Assembly: GCF_003660165.1 (NCBI RefSeq)
Contig: NZ_CP032829.1
Location: 2,183,001-2,247,000, forward strand
Source of the DNA: Sphingomonas paeninsulae
GTDB lineage: Bacteria > Pseudomonadota > Alphaproteobacteria > Sphingomonadales > Sphingomonadaceae
Direction of reading: 5' to 3'
Length of the DNA: 64,000 nucleotides
This document shows positions 1 through 8,585 of this stretch, in pieces. The position numbers and the translations under genes are program-made. Each line of letters opens with the position of its first letter. Position 1 is the first letter of the stretch. The notes beneath the pieces are model-generated. The model did no database searches, was not told the origin of the DNA, and saw nothing but the letters and a program-made list of their open reading frames with translations.

Positions 1-198
1 GCCACGCTCACGCCGCCGCCTGAATTTATCTTGTTCGGAACTGGCGAAACGCTGGTCCGCCCCGCACCCGCGCTGATCGCAGCTTATGAAGCGCGTGGCA
101 TCGGTATCGAGGCGATGGATACCCGCGCCGCCGCCCGCGCGTGGAGCCTGCTACGTGGCGAAGGCCGCTGGATCAGCGCCGCGCTCCGCTCGCTCTAA
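1..198 (+). CDS. Mth938-like domain protein, 3' end (5' truncated by window)
   Basis: The open frame enters from the left edge and ends at TAA 196-198, giving 65 C-terminal residues. The visible part has the pattern of the Mth938-like/NDUFAF3-related small globular domain: a strand containing 'FILFGTGET', then 'RPAPALIAAYEARGIGIEAM' and 'DTRAAARAWSLL'. Members are usually about 120 residues, so roughly half is outside the window. The molecular function of the bacterial family is not settled; the mitochondrial relative helps assemble complex I. The 3' end overlaps the convergent DUF1289 gene by 26 bases. The family call rests on this motif pattern only. Confidence 0.72.
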   Translation, partial: ATLTPPPEFILFGTGETLVRPAPALIAAYEARGIGIEAMDTRAAARAWSLLRGEGRWISAALRSL

Positions 199-364
199 AG
201 CGCGCCGCCGAAATCCGCATCAATATCGCTCGCCGGTCACCCGCCGTCGCGCCCGACCACGCGCCAATCTCGTCCAACGTCCGCCCGCAACCGACGCACA
301 CGTTCTCGCGCGCGTCGATCGTGCAAATCTGCGTACACGGCGATGCAACCTCGTCAACTTTCAC
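173..364 (-). CDS. DUF1289 domain-containing protein
   Basis: A 63-residue protein with the DUF1289 cysteine pattern: 'SPCTQICTID' near residues 8-17 and 'CVGCGRTLDEI' near 23-33, giving a C-x3-C ... C-x2-C array that probably binds a metal such as zinc. The basic, Arg-rich tail is also usual for the family. The start is a GTG at 362-364 that overlaps the stop of the upstream glycosyltransferase gene (GTGA), which indicates translational coupling. The role of DUF1289 proteins is unknown. Its 3' end overlaps the convergent Mth938-like gene. Confidence 0.85.
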   Translation of the reverse strand: MKVDEVASPCTQICTIDARENVCVGCGRTLDEIGAWSGATAGDRRAILMRISAARFRASGARR

Positions 365-1524
365 AACAGTCCCTTCAAATGCGCACGCAACTGAACCGCA
401 TTCGCTTCCCAGCTAAACCGCGCTGCAGCCCCTGCAACAACCTCTCGGTCCGGCGGCTCAGAAAGCAACTCCCGCACCGCTCCGGCAATCGCCCCGGGCT
501 CGCGCGTCACCAGACGCCCGGCTCCCGCACGGTCCACAACTTCGCGAGCGCCACCCACATCGGCAATCACCACCGGCGTCCCGCTGGCCAGTGCCTCGAC
601 CCACGCATTCGCCAATCCTTCCGAGGCTGATATCAGCACCATGACATCCGCCGCCGCCAGCCAGTCGGCAATCACGTCCTGATCGACCGACCCCAGAAAC
701 CGCACCCGATCGGCAACACCGACCCGAACCGCCAAAGCCTCCAACGCAGCCCGTTCTGCGCCGGCACCGATCAACACCAGCGTCGCTCCCGGCACGTCAG
801 CCAACGCCGCCACCGCCAGCCCATGCCCTTTACGCTCGATCAGCGCCCCGACGCTCACCAGCACAGGTCCGAAAATTCCTAAACTAGCCTTTGCCGCCAC
901 CCGATCACGCACATAGAACCGCGCGTGATCCAGCCCGGTATAATGCACTGCGATCCGATCTCCTGGGATTCCCAGCGCCACCATGTCCGCCCTGATCGCA
1001 GCCGAAACGCATAACATCCCGTCCGCCGCCCTTCCTGCATCCACGATCTGCCGCCGCGTCGGCCCAGCCGAACCCCAGGCATGAATATCCGCGCCTCGGG
1101 CCTTGATCGACACCGGCACCCCGAATGCCTTGCCCAAAGCAACAGCCGCAGGCCCGTCAGGAAAAAAGAACTCCGCATCGATCACATCAAACGCAAATTC
1201 CGCGCGGATCTCCCGCAGCAAAGGCACCAAATCCCGCGCCAGCAAAGCCGCATCGAGTCGCCCGCTAACTCCCGGAAGATGCGCAAACCGCGGCCGATAA
1301 ACCGTCAGCCCCTTCCACACCTCCTGCGCGGACAGGGCAGCCAATTTCCTGTATCGTGAAAATAACCGGCCCAGCGGCGGTATCCCGATGGGCGCGATCA
1401 CACGCACCTCCACATCGGGTAACGCTGCCAGCTCCATCGTCTGCCGCTCTACAAACGGCCCGAACTGCGGTCGCGTCGCATCGGGAAACAGGGTGGCAAG
1501 AGTCAAAACGCGCAACATCGCCAC
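361..1524 (-). CDS. Glycosyltransferase family 4 (GT-B fold)
   Basis: A 387-residue cytosolic glycosyltransferase of the GT1/GT4 type. The N-terminal half has a Rossmann-like start ('LTLATLFPDATRPQFGPFVE'), and the C-terminal nucleotide-sugar half has 'LVSVGALIERKGH' (about 223-235) and the E-x7-E-like stretch 'SEGLANAWVEALASGTPVV' (about 304-322). It probably adds a hexose to an envelope glycan; donor and acceptor cannot be read from the sequence. It follows a type I mannose-6-phosphate isomerase gene 29 bases upstream and overlaps DUF1289, so the three probably form one transcript. The manA neighbour makes a mannose-derived donor plausible, but that is inference. Confidence 0.88.
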   Translation of the reverse strand: MAMLRVLTLATLFPDATRPQFGPFVERQTMELAALPDVEVRVIAPIGIPPLGRLFSRYRKLAALSAQEVWKGLTVYRPRFAHLPGVSGRLDAALLARDLVPLLREIRAEFAFDVIDAEFFFPDGPAAVALGKAFGVPVSIKARGADIHAWGSAGPTRRQIVDAGRAADGMLCVSAAIRADMVALGIPGDRIAVHYTGLDHARFYVRDRVAAKASLGIFGPVLVSVGALIERKGHGLAVAALADVPGATLVLIGAGAERAALEALAVRVGVADRVRFLGSVDQDVIADWLAAADVMVLISASEGLANAWVEALASGTPVVIADVGGAREVVDRAGAGRLVTREPGAIAGAVRELLSEPPDREVVAGAAARFSWEANAVQLRAHLKGLL

Positions 1525-1553
1525 CGCCTTAGCTCAAGCCTCCCTAAAATTCC

Positions 1554-2387
1554 CTATCCTAGTATCGGAGCAGCATCCGCCAGTGGGTAGGCGAACAACA
1601 GATCGCTCCCGGCATCGACCACCAAAGCCGCGCCGCCATTGACCATCCAGCCTTCGCCAGCCTCGAACCGCGTGCCATCGACCGTGCCACCGCCGGTAAT
1701 GGGGATCAGCCAGCCCGGAACCCTGTCGGGCATTGTTACGTCACGCGCGCCGTCCCACGACCAGCGTTCCATCACAAACTTGCCGCCTTCACATAGGATC
1801 TTGCGACCCGCTCCGGCATCATATCCGGTATCCACGATCTTGAATGGTTTTGGGTCGCTGACCGCAATACCCTTGTCCAGATGAAGTTCGCGCGGACGAC
1901 CGTAATCATACAGTCGGTAAGTCAGGTCGACGTTCTGCTGAACTTCGATCACGGTCAGGCCCGCGCCGATCGCGTGGATCGTCCGGGCAGGTGAATAGAT
2001 CACTTCGCCAGCGTGAACCGGTTTCCAGTCGACCAGCGTTTCGATACTCCCATCCAGCGCCGCTGCGCGCAGAGCTTCGCCGCTTACCGTCTCGTGCAGG
2101 CCCAGCCCAATCGTGGAATCCGGTTCGGCACCCAGAATGACCCATGCCTCGTCCTTGCCCCGTTCATGCCCCACGGCATGTGCGGATGCGTCATCCTCAT
2201 GAACCTGAATCGATAATTTTTCGCTGGTGAACAAATATTTGACCATCAGGTCTGGATCGGTCCCCTTCGGCGCTTCGAACCAGATTTCTCCAGTCTGGGC
2301 GCCTGAATCATTATCGAAACCGGGCCACAATTTCTTGCGGCCCCAGGGTTTATCGACGCGGATGGTGGTGAGTTTTGTTGCTGGCAT
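1554..2387 (-). CDS. manA: Class I mannose-6-phosphate isomerase
   Basis: Interconverts mannose-6-phosphate and fructose-6-phosphate in the cytosol, linking glycolysis with GDP-mannose supply. About 277 residues, a compact bacterial type I cupin form. Visible zinc-ligand motifs are 'KLSIQVHEDD' (Gln and His), 'GKDEAW' (Glu) and 'RTIHAIGAG' (His). The N-terminal 'VDKPWGRKKLWPGF' is also typical. The start chosen is ATG 2385-2387 (MPATKL), because the conserved domain begins about ten residues in; an in-frame ATG at 2409-2411 would add eight residues. It is divergent from bamD and upstream of a glycosyltransferase, consistent with polysaccharide sugar supply. Confidence 0.9.
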   Translation of the reverse strand: MPATKLTTIRVDKPWGRKKLWPGFDNDSGAQTGEIWFEAPKGTDPDLMVKYLFTSEKLSIQVHEDDASAHAVGHERGKDEAWVILGAEPDSTIGLGLHETVSGEALRAAALDGSIETLVDWKPVHAGEVIYSPARTIHAIGAGLTVIEVQQNVDLTYRLYDYGRPRELHLDKGIAVSDPKPFKIVDTGYDAGAGRKILCEGGKFVMERWSWDGARDVTMPDRVPGWLIPITGGGTVDGTRFEAGEGWMVNGGAALVVDAGSDLLFAYPLADAAPILG

Positions 2388-2513
2388 AGCGCCTATAATA
2401 GCTGACGCCATGTGCTTGTTCCATCATGACCTTAACCGGACCTGTGCCGCGTTATACGCCGCTTCGCACTCACGGCTTGGCGGGTGCGGGGAAGGGCGCT
2501 AAGACCCGCAGCC

Positions 2514-3296
2514 ATGCGTATGCCTTCCCCCCGTTTCATCGCCGTTTCTGCCGCCCTTGCCGTCCTTGTGACCGCGAGTGGCTGCGCCCGTAACAAGACG
2601 ACGAAAGGGGACACGCCGTACATCGCCCGCGACGTCAACACGCTCTATTCCGCAGCGAAAACGCGGCTGGACAAGAATGATTTCCGAACGGCGGCGGCGC
2701 TGTTTGATGAAGTGGAGCGCCAGCATCCCTATTCGGTATGGGCGCGCCGCGCCGAACTGATGAGCGCATACAGTTATTATCTTGGTCGCGATTTCACCAA
2801 ATCGATCGATTCGGCAACGCGCTTCCTTTCGATCCATCCTGGCAACAAAGATGCGCCCTATGCCTATTACCTGATCGCGCTCGATTATTACGAACAGATC
2901 AGCGACGTGACGCGTGACCAAAAGATTACGCAACAGGCACTCGATTCGCTGGGCGAACTGATTCGCCGCTATCCCGACACCCGTTACGCCGCTGATGCTC
3001 GCCTGAAGGTCGATCTGGTCCGCGATCACCTTGCGGGCAAGGAAATGGAAATCGGCCGTTTCTATCAGCGCCGCTCGCAATGGCTGGCTTCGGTCGTTCG
3101 TTTCCGCAAGGTCGTGGACGAATACGACAGCACGACGCACGTTCCCGAGGCGTTGGAGCGCCTGACCGAAAGCTATCTGGCGCTCGGCATCCCTGAAGAA
3201 GCGAAGAAATCGGCTGCCGTCCTCGGCGCGAACTACCCCGGTTCGAAATGGTATGAGCGGGCGTATAAGCTGATGCAGAAACACCCCGTAGCCTGA
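2514..3296 (+). CDS. bamD: Outer membrane protein assembly factor BamD
   Basis: Lipoprotein subunit of the BAM complex, anchored in the inner leaflet of the outer membrane, where it works with BamA to insert beta-barrel proteins. About 260 residues. A signal peptide leads to a lipobox ending at Cys24 ('TASGC'), followed by a TPR-rich body ('SAAKTRLDKNDFRTAAALFD', 'VERQHPYSVWARRAEL', 'AYYLIALDYYEQI', 'LIRRYPDTRYAADA'). The start chosen is ATG 2514, which gives a normal signal peptide; ATG 2520 is also possible. Monocistronic by position, with divergent manA upstream and convergent gshB downstream. Confidence 0.94.
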   Translation: MRMPSPRFIAVSAALAVLVTASGCARNKTTKGDTPYIARDVNTLYSAAKTRLDKNDFRTAAALFDEVERQHPYSVWARRAELMSAYSYYLGRDFTKSIDSATRFLSIHPGNKDAPYAYYLIALDYYEQISDVTRDQKITQQALDSLGELIRRYPDTRYAADARLKVDLVRDHLAGKEMEIGRFYQRRSQWLASVVRFRKVVDEYDSTTHVPEALERLTESYLALGIPEEAKKSAAVLGANYPGSKWYERAYKLMQKHPVA

Positions 3297-3336
3297 CGCG
3301 CGGAAGGGCTAAGCGGCGCTAAATCCAGCTCTCCCG

Positions 3337-4287
3337 TCAGCCTTTCAGCCGCGCCTCGATCGCGTTCCAGATCATCGCGCAAGTGTCAGTTCCGTTGAAC
3401 TTGTCGATTGCCACGATCCCGGTCGGGGATGTCACATTGATTTCGGTCAGCCATTCGCCGCCAATCACGTCGATGCCGACAAAGATTAGGCCGCGCTTTT
3501 TGAGCTCGGGGCCGAGGGCTTCGCAAATTTCGATTTCACGGGCAGTCAGTTCAGTTTTCGCCGCTGTGCCGCCGACTGCAAGGTTGGAGCGGATTTCGCC
3601 TTTGCCGGGGATGCGGTTGACCGCGCCTGCAATCACGCCGTCGACCAACACGATACGCTTGTCACCCTTAACGACGGTTGGCACGAAGGCTTGAACCATG
3701 TGCGGCTCTACATAGGCGGTGTTGAATACTTCGATCAGCGAGGCAAGGTTCGCGCCGTCCTTGCCGATTTTGAAGATCGCCTTGCCGCCGTTTCCGTGGA
3801 GCGGTTTCAGGACGATTTCGCCGTGTTCGGCAAGGAATTTGCGAGCGGCGCCGAGCGACCGGGTAATCATCGTCGGCGGCATGAAGCGGGCATAGTCGAG
3901 TACGAACAGCTTTTCCGGGGCGTTGCGGACGCTTGCCGGATCATTGGCGATGAGGGTTTCGCCCTGGATGCGTTCGAGCAGGTGCGTGGCGGTGATATAG
4001 CTCAGATCGAACGGCGGATCCTGGCGCATCATGATGACATCGACGTCGCGACCGAGGTCGAGGATGACGGGTTCGCCAGCGGTAAAATGATTGCCGTGTT
4101 CGCGCCGCACCGTCACTGGATACGCCATCGTGTAGAGTCGTTCGCCTTCCCACGTCAGGTCGGGCGCAAGATAGTGATAAAGCGTATAGCCGCGCGACTG
4201 GGCCGAAAGCATTAGTGCAAAACTGGAATCGCCTGTGATGTTCAGGGTTTCCATCGGGTCCATCTGGAAGGCTATGCGTAGGGTCAT
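3337..4287 (-). CDS. gshB: Glutathione synthase
   Basis: Joins gamma-glutamylcysteine and glycine using ATP, the second step of glutathione synthesis, in the cytosol. 316 residues, the usual length for bacterial GshB. The N-terminal 'IAFQMDPMETLNITGDSSF', the 'MRQDPPFDLSYITAT' segment, the ATP-grasp lid 'KPLHGNGGKAIFKI' and the terminal 'EINVTSPTGIVAID' are diagnostic. It is last in a leftward rsmI-yraN-gshB group, 23 bases after yraN. Downstream it converges on bamD. Confidence 0.96.
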   Translation of the reverse strand: MTLRIAFQMDPMETLNITGDSSFALMLSAQSRGYTLYHYLAPDLTWEGERLYTMAYPVTVRREHGNHFTAGEPVILDLGRDVDVIMMRQDPPFDLSYITATHLLERIQGETLIANDPASVRNAPEKLFVLDYARFMPPTMITRSLGAARKFLAEHGEIVLKPLHGNGGKAIFKIGKDGANLASLIEVFNTAYVEPHMVQAFVPTVVKGDKRIVLVDGVIAGAVNRIPGKGEIRSNLAVGGTAAKTELTAREIEICEALGPELKKRGLIFVGIDVIGGEWLTEINVTSPTGIVAIDKFNGTDTCAMIWNAIEARLKG

Positions 4288-4310
4288 GCGCTGCCTCTAA
4301 ACGCTGATTC

Positions 4311-4661
4311 TCATCCGCACCATGCGTTTTCGATATGGCGGGGGAGGGTGCGTGGCGCGAGCAGGATGACGTCGATACGGATGTCGTCGCCGGGTTCGGC
4401 AAAGCGGGCCATCAGAATTTCGGCAGCAGCGGCGACCCGGCGCAGGCGGAAGTCGTCGATGGCATAGTCGAGTTCGGCCAAGGTGGCGCGATGTTTGACT
4501 TCGACAAAGGCGACGAGTCCGGCGCGACGGGCGACGATGTCAACTTCCCCGGCGGGTGTGCGGACGCGCGTGGCAAGGATTTTCCAGCCCTTTAGCCGGA
4601 GCCAAGTGGCGGCGAAGCGTTCAGCGCGGCGTCCGCGTTGTTCGGCCTCCTGTCTGCTCAC
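4311..4661 (-). CDS. YraN family protein (UPF0102)
   Basis: A 116-residue protein of the YraN/UPF0102 family, which has a restriction-endonuclease-like fold. Motifs visible are 'RRAERFAATWLRLKGWKILA', 'TPAGEVDIVARR' and 'VAFVEVKHR', giving the E-x(n)-D-x(n)-E-x-K arrangement typical of that fold; the catalytic role is unproven. The start overlaps the rsmI stop by 4 bases, an rsmI-yraN pairing that is common in proteobacteria. Confidence 0.93.
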   Translation of the reverse strand: MSRQEAEQRGRRAERFAATWLRLKGWKILATRVRTPAGEVDIVARRAGLVAFVEVKHRATLAELDYAIDDFRLRRVAAAAEILMARFAEPGDDIRIDVILLAPRTLPRHIENAWCG

Positions 4662-5491
4662 TCTTTCATGGCCAGCGCGCGAGCATAGAGGGCGCGGCGG
4701 TCGAGACCGAGGCGTTGAGCCACTTCGCTGGCGGCGCGTCCGGTGGAAAGGCGAGTGAGGGCTTCGGCAAGGGCGGCGTCGGCATCTTCTGCGCTGGCGG
4801 CGGCGGGTATTCCGGGGGGGGCGACGACGATGACGATTTCACCCTTTGGCGAGGCATCGGCGTAGCGGGCAGCGAGTTGGGTGAGTGAACCGGTGACGCA
4901 TTCCTCGAACATCTTGCTAATTTCGCGGGCAACCCCGGCCTCGCGGTCGCCGAGCTTTTCGGCGAGAGTTGACAGCGTGGCGGCGAGGCGCGGGCCAGAT
5001 TCGTAAAAGATCAGGGTGGCGCGGATGGCGGTGATTTCTTCGATAGCTTCGCCGCGAGCCTTGGCTTTGGAGGGCAGGAAGCCGACGAACAGGAAACGGT
5101 CGGTCGGTAATCCGGCCAGCGTCAGCGCAGCAACGGCGGCGCAGGGGCCGGGGATGGTGACTATGGCGATTCCGGCCGCACGAGCGTCGCGGACGAGTTT
5201 GTAACCGGGGTCGGAGATCAGTGGCGTTCCGGCATCGGATACCAGCGCAACCGATTCCATGCCCATTCTGGCGATTAGGGCGGGGCGGACTCCGTCGGCG
5301 ACATGGTCGTGATAGGGCACCATGGGCTTTCGGATACCGATGTGGCGCAGGAGTTTTGCGGTCACGCGGCTGTCCTCGACTGCGATCACATCCGCGTTCG
5401 TCAGGATTTCGGCAGCGCGCGGACTCAGATCGCGAAGATTGCCGATTGGCGTCGCGACGATGTAGAGACCGGGTTTGAGTATTGAATCCAT
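4658..5491 (-). CDS. rsmI: 16S rRNA (cytidine(1402)-2'-O)-methyltransferase RsmI
   Basis: SAM-dependent tetrapyrrole-methylase-fold enzyme that 2'-O-methylates C1402 of 16S rRNA. 277 residues. Diagnostic motifs are 'LYIVATPIGNLRDLSPRA' near the N terminus, 'VAVEDSRVTAKLLRH', 'VSDAGTPLISDPGYKLV', and the C-terminal RsmI helix-turn-helix-like segment. The start chosen is ATG 5489-5491 (MDSILKPGL), because the family starts just before the glycine-rich strand; an upstream in-frame ATG at 5549-5551 would overlap the divergent lipoprotein gene. First gene of rsmI-yraN-gshB. Only 13 bases separate its start from the divergent lipoprotein start, so the two promoters must lie partly in each other's coding sequence. 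Confidence 0.94.
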   Translation of the reverse strand: MDSILKPGLYIVATPIGNLRDLSPRAAEILTNADVIAVEDSRVTAKLLRHIGIRKPMVPYHDHVADGVRPALIARMGMESVALVSDAGTPLISDPGYKLVRDARAAGIAIVTIPGPCAAVAALTLAGLPTDRFLFVGFLPSKAKARGEAIEEITAIRATLIFYESGPRLAATLSTLAEKLGDREAGVAREISKMFEECVTGSLTQLAARYADASPKGEIVIVVAPPGIPAAASAEDADAALAEALTRLSTGRAASEVAQRLGLDRRALYARALAMKE

Positions 5492-5504
5492 AAGGGTGAG
5501 AGCG

Positions 5505-6695
5505 ATGGCAGAGGAACAGGCACGCGGGCAAGGGCCTGCACGTAGGAACATGCTGTCGAAGTGGCTTACCGTTGGAACGCTGGCGTTGCTGGCGGCGTGT
5601 CAGGTGGTGCCGAAGGGCAGGCCGGGACCGGTCGCGCCGCCGCCGACGGCGACGCGGCCAGAGCCGGTGGGACCGTCTTTGCCGACCGATAAAGAGCGTC
5701 ACCGGGTTGCGTTGCTGGCACCGCTGACGGGGCCGAATGCGGGTGTCGGAACGTCGATCTCGAACGCGGCCAACCTTGCGGTGATGGATACAGGTGGAAC
5801 CAAAATTCGCGTAACGATGTACGACACGGCTACGGGTGCTGCCGCAGCGGCGCAGCGTGCGATTGCCGAGGGGAACCGCGTTATTCTGGGGCCGTTGCTG
5901 GCCGAAGACGTGCGGATCGTCGCGCCAATCGCGCGCGCTGCCAAAGTGCCGCTGATCGCCTTTTCCAATGATGCTGGTGTTGCCGGGAACGGGACATATG
6001 TGATGGGTTATTCACCCGGACAGTCGATCAACCGGGTGATCGATTATGCCAAGAGTAAGGGCGTGACGAAATTTGCCGGACTGGTGCCCATCGGTCTTTA
6101 TGGACAGCGGTCATCGACGGCTTTGCTGAGAGCCGTTGAATCGAGCGGCGGACAAGTTGTTTCGGTCCAGACTTTCGATCGGTCGGCCGGGTCGATGAAG
6201 GCGGCAATCGTCAAAATGAACGCTGCGTCCCCCTATCAGGCTGTTTTGATCGCCGATTCGGGTCGTGTCGCCCTGACAGCCGTTCCCCTGATTCGCGCAG
6301 GGGGTGGACGTTCAGCACAGATCCTCGGAACCGAATTATGGAATACCGAGGCAGGGATTGCCGCCAGTCCGGCACTGAAAAATGCGTGGTTCGCAAGTGT
6401 TTCGGACGGGTTGTATAACCAACTCGCGGCCAAATATCGCTCGCGGTACGGCAAGTCGCCTTATCGTCTTGCCAGCCTTGGCTATGATGCCGTGTTGCTA
6501 GTCACAAAAATCGCTGCCGACTGGCGCGTGGGTACACCATTCCCGCAAAGCGCACTGACCGATGCGGGCGGGTTTTCTGGAATTGACGGCGCATTCCGTT
6601 TCAATCGCGAAGGCATAGCAGAGCGCGCGCTGGAGGTTCAGCAGGCGGGACCGGGTGGATTTACGGTGATTTCACCAGCGCCACGTGGGTTTTGA
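5505..6695 (+). CDS. LppC/LpoA-like penicillin-binding protein activator lipoprotein
   Basis: Predicted periplasmic lipoprotein of 396 residues related to the penicillin-binding protein activator (LpoA C-terminal) family, which has a type I periplasmic binding protein fold. The signal sequence ends in 'LALLAACQ' with the lipidated Cys near residue 32, followed by a Pro-rich linker. The binding-protein domain begins at 'HRVALLAPLTGPNAGVGTSI', with further blocks 'GPLLAEDVRIVAPIARAAKV' and 'LASLGYDAVLLV'. The start could be ATG 5505 (chosen) or ATG 5550, which has an AGGA close upstream and would give a tighter signal peptide. The gene is divergent from rsmI, a common proteobacterial layout. 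Confidence 0.87.
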   Translation: MAEEQARGQGPARRNMLSKWLTVGTLALLAACQVVPKGRPGPVAPPPTATRPEPVGPSLPTDKERHRVALLAPLTGPNAGVGTSISNAANLAVMDTGGTKIRVTMYDTATGAAAAAQRAIAEGNRVILGPLLAEDVRIVAPIARAAKVPLIAFSNDAGVAGNGTYVMGYSPGQSINRVIDYAKSKGVTKFAGLVPIGLYGQRSSTALLRAVESSGGQVVSVQTFDRSAGSMKAAIVKMNAASPYQAVLIADSGRVALTAVPLIRAGGGRSAQILGTELWNTEAGIAASPALKNAWFASVSDGLYNQLAAKYRSRYGKSPYRLASLGYDAVLLVTKIAADWRVGTPFPQSALTDAGGFSGIDGAFRFNREGIAERALEVQQAGPGGFTVISPAPRGF

Positions 6696-6698
6696 CGA

Positions 6699-7858
6699 TC
6701 AGGCGATAATTTCGGGCAGGATGGCATCGAGCAGGAGCGTGCCCTGCTCGGTGACAATGAGCCGGGTGCCGTCGAGTGCAACCAGCCCGAGCGCCGACAG
6801 TCGATTGATCGCCTGGGTATCGACAGGCGACCGATCGCCGAATCGCGCGAGGTCCACGCCTTCTCGCAAACGAAGCCCCATCAACAAGGCTTCGGTTGTT
6901 TGCTCACTGACAGATAGCGGCGTTTCGCTCTGGAGGCCGTGACCATTGCGCGCGATGGCCGACAGCCAGTTCTCAGGCTTTTTGTGGCGTATCGTGGCAA
7001 GGTCGCCGCGTCGGCCATGCGCGCCGGGGCCGACACCGACGTAATCTTCATAGCGCCAATAGGTCAGGTTGTGGCGGCTTTCCGCACCGTGCCGCGCGTG
7101 ATTCGAGGTTTCGTAGCCGGGAAGGCCCGCCGCATTGGTTAGCGTTCGCGTTACGCCAAACAGGTCGGCGGCATAGTCAGCATCGGCTGGCTTTAGTTTG
7201 CCTTGCTGGACAAGAGTGGCGAAGCGCGTGCCGGGCTCGATGGTGAGTTGATATAGCGAAAGATGCTCGGTCCCGAACGACAGAGCGCGCGTCAGTTCGG
7301 CTTCCCATGCGACGACGGATTGGTCGGGGCGAGCATAGATTAGATCGAAGCTGACTCGCGCAAAATTGGCCTGCGCGGTAGCCAGTGCCGACAATGCCTC
7401 GCCCACATTATGCGCGCGGCCGAGAAAGAGCAGCGTATCATTGTCGAGCGCTTGCAGGCCAAGCGAAGTGCGGTTCACACCCGCCCTGGCAAGATCGGCA
7501 AAGCGTGCGGCTTCGACTGAGGAAGGGTTAGCTTCGAGCGTGATTTCTATGTCGTCCGCTGGGGTCCAGTGCGTCGTTGCTGCGTCGATCAGAGCGGCGA
7601 CCGTGGCAGGAGGCATCAGCGACGGTGTGCCGCCCCGAAGAAAATCGATCCCAGAATACGGCCGGGGGTTAGCCCCGCTTCATGCGCCAGATCGCCCAGC
7701 AGTGCATTTAGCCAGACCGTCTGGTCTATTGTTTCGCGGACATGACTGTTAAAGTCACAATAAGGGCATTTCGAGACGCAAAACGGCCAGTGAATGTAAA
7801 GGGCAAGTTTTCCCGTTAGGGCGTTGTTTACCGGGGTGGGGTTATTTGACAGCGACAT
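6699..7858 (-). pseudogene. hemW: Radical SAM heme chaperone HemW, interrupted by a single-base frameshift
   Basis: HemW is a radical-SAM, heme-binding relative of coproporphyrinogen III dehydrogenase that acts in heme delivery. The N-terminal part (from ATG 7856-7858) has the radical SAM cluster motif 'HWPFCVSKCPYCDFNSHV' and runs to 'GSIFFGAAHRR' and a stop. The remainder continues in another frame from 'MPPATVAALID' to 'LLLDAILPEIIA'. Adding one G to the GGGG at 7633-7636 restores the conserved 'FFGGGTPSLMPP' SAM-binding motif and a protein of about 386 residues. All other sequence is intact, so a sequencing or consensus error is at least as likely as a real mutation. It lies between a convergent lipoprotein gene and a divergent CAP gene. 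Confidence 0.88.
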
Positions 7859-8543
7859 GATAGTTGCTCGTGCTCTTAGCGGTATAGTGATCGCGCTGCC
7901 ACTGCTGCTGTGCGCGCCTTCGTTCGCCACGGTTCATCGACAAGCGGCCTCTTCCGAAGTGGTGATCGAAACCGACGAGGAAGTCGACAACGAAGGTGAA
8001 GGCGACGTTGTGGAATGGGTAAGCCCCGTTTTACAGCCTAGAAATCACGAGGTTTTCCGCAAGCAGGTGCTCAACGATCATAATCGTGCGCGTGCTAATG
8101 TTTCGGTTCCTGCGCTGACATGGGACGAAGGGCTGGAGGCGGAGGCTGCGGAATATGCGGAGACGCTGGCCCGGACACGGACTTTTGCTCATTCACAGAG
8201 GATTGCAGGGCGTCCGGTCGAGGGTGAAAACCTGTGGATGGGAACGTTTCGCGCCTATAGCTATGCCGATATGGTCGATGGGTGGATCAACGAATGCCGC
8301 GATTTCAAACGCGGTGAGTTCCCCCGTCTCAGCCGGACAGGGTCGTGGCACGATGTCGGTCATTACACACAGATGATCTGGGCCGGGACAAAATCGGTCG
8401 GCTGTGCGATCGCCACGAACCACACGGACGAATATATGGTTTGCCGTTACTTCCCGGCGGGAAATGTCTGGGGGCAGGATCCCCTGTCGAGCGAACGCGA
8501 AACCCTGCCGCATTATAATGTGATCGCTGCAAACAATCGCTAG
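7857..8543 (+). CDS. Secreted CAP-domain (SCP/PR-1-like) protein
   Basis: A protein of about 228 residues with an N-terminal signal peptide (hydrophobic 'IVIALPLLLCAPSFA') and a CAP domain. Motifs visible are 'FRKQVLNDHNRARANVSVPA' at the domain start, 'FAHSQRIAGRPVEGENLW', 'GHYTQMIWAGTKSVGC' and 'MVCRYFPAGNVWGQ'. These hold the conserved His and Glu residues and two Cys that may pair. The role of bacterial CAP proteins is generally unknown. The start chosen is ATG 7857, giving a compact signal peptide; ATG 7824 is also open. The chosen start overlaps the divergent hemW start codon (CATG). Downstream is a hairpin shared with rdgB. Confidence 0.87.
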   Translation: MIVARALSGIVIALPLLLCAPSFATVHRQAASSEVVIETDEEVDNEGEGDVVEWVSPVLQPRNHEVFRKQVLNDHNRARANVSVPALTWDEGLEAEAAEYAETLARTRTFAHSQRIAGRPVEGENLWMGTFRAYSYADMVDGWINECRDFKRGEFPRLSRTGSWHDVGHYTQMIWAGTKSVGCAIATNHTDEYMVCRYFPAGNVWGQDPLSSERETLPHYNVIAANNR

Positions 8544-8544
8544 A

Positions 8545-8564
8545 CGACGGTTAGAAGACCGTCG
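8545..8564. terminator. Hairpin between convergent CAP and rdgB genes
   Basis: A perfect 7-bp stem (CGACGGT / ACCGTCG) with a six-base loop lies directly after the CAP-protein stop and before the rdgB stop. It has no clear T tract on either side, so it may be a weak bidirectional terminator or a processing hairpin. It overlaps the tandem 17-bp repeat at 8552-8585. Confidence 0.4.
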
Positions 8565-8585
8565 CAATTAGAAGACTGTTGCAAC
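8552..8585. repeat. Tandem 17-bp near-duplication at the 3' end of rdgB
   Basis: TTAGAAGACCGTCGCAA and TTAGAAGACTGTTGCAA lie next to each other and differ at two positions. The second copy encodes the last residues and stop of rdgB on the minus strand; the first copy lies outside the gene and supplies one arm of the 8545-8564 hairpin. Confidence 0.8.
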
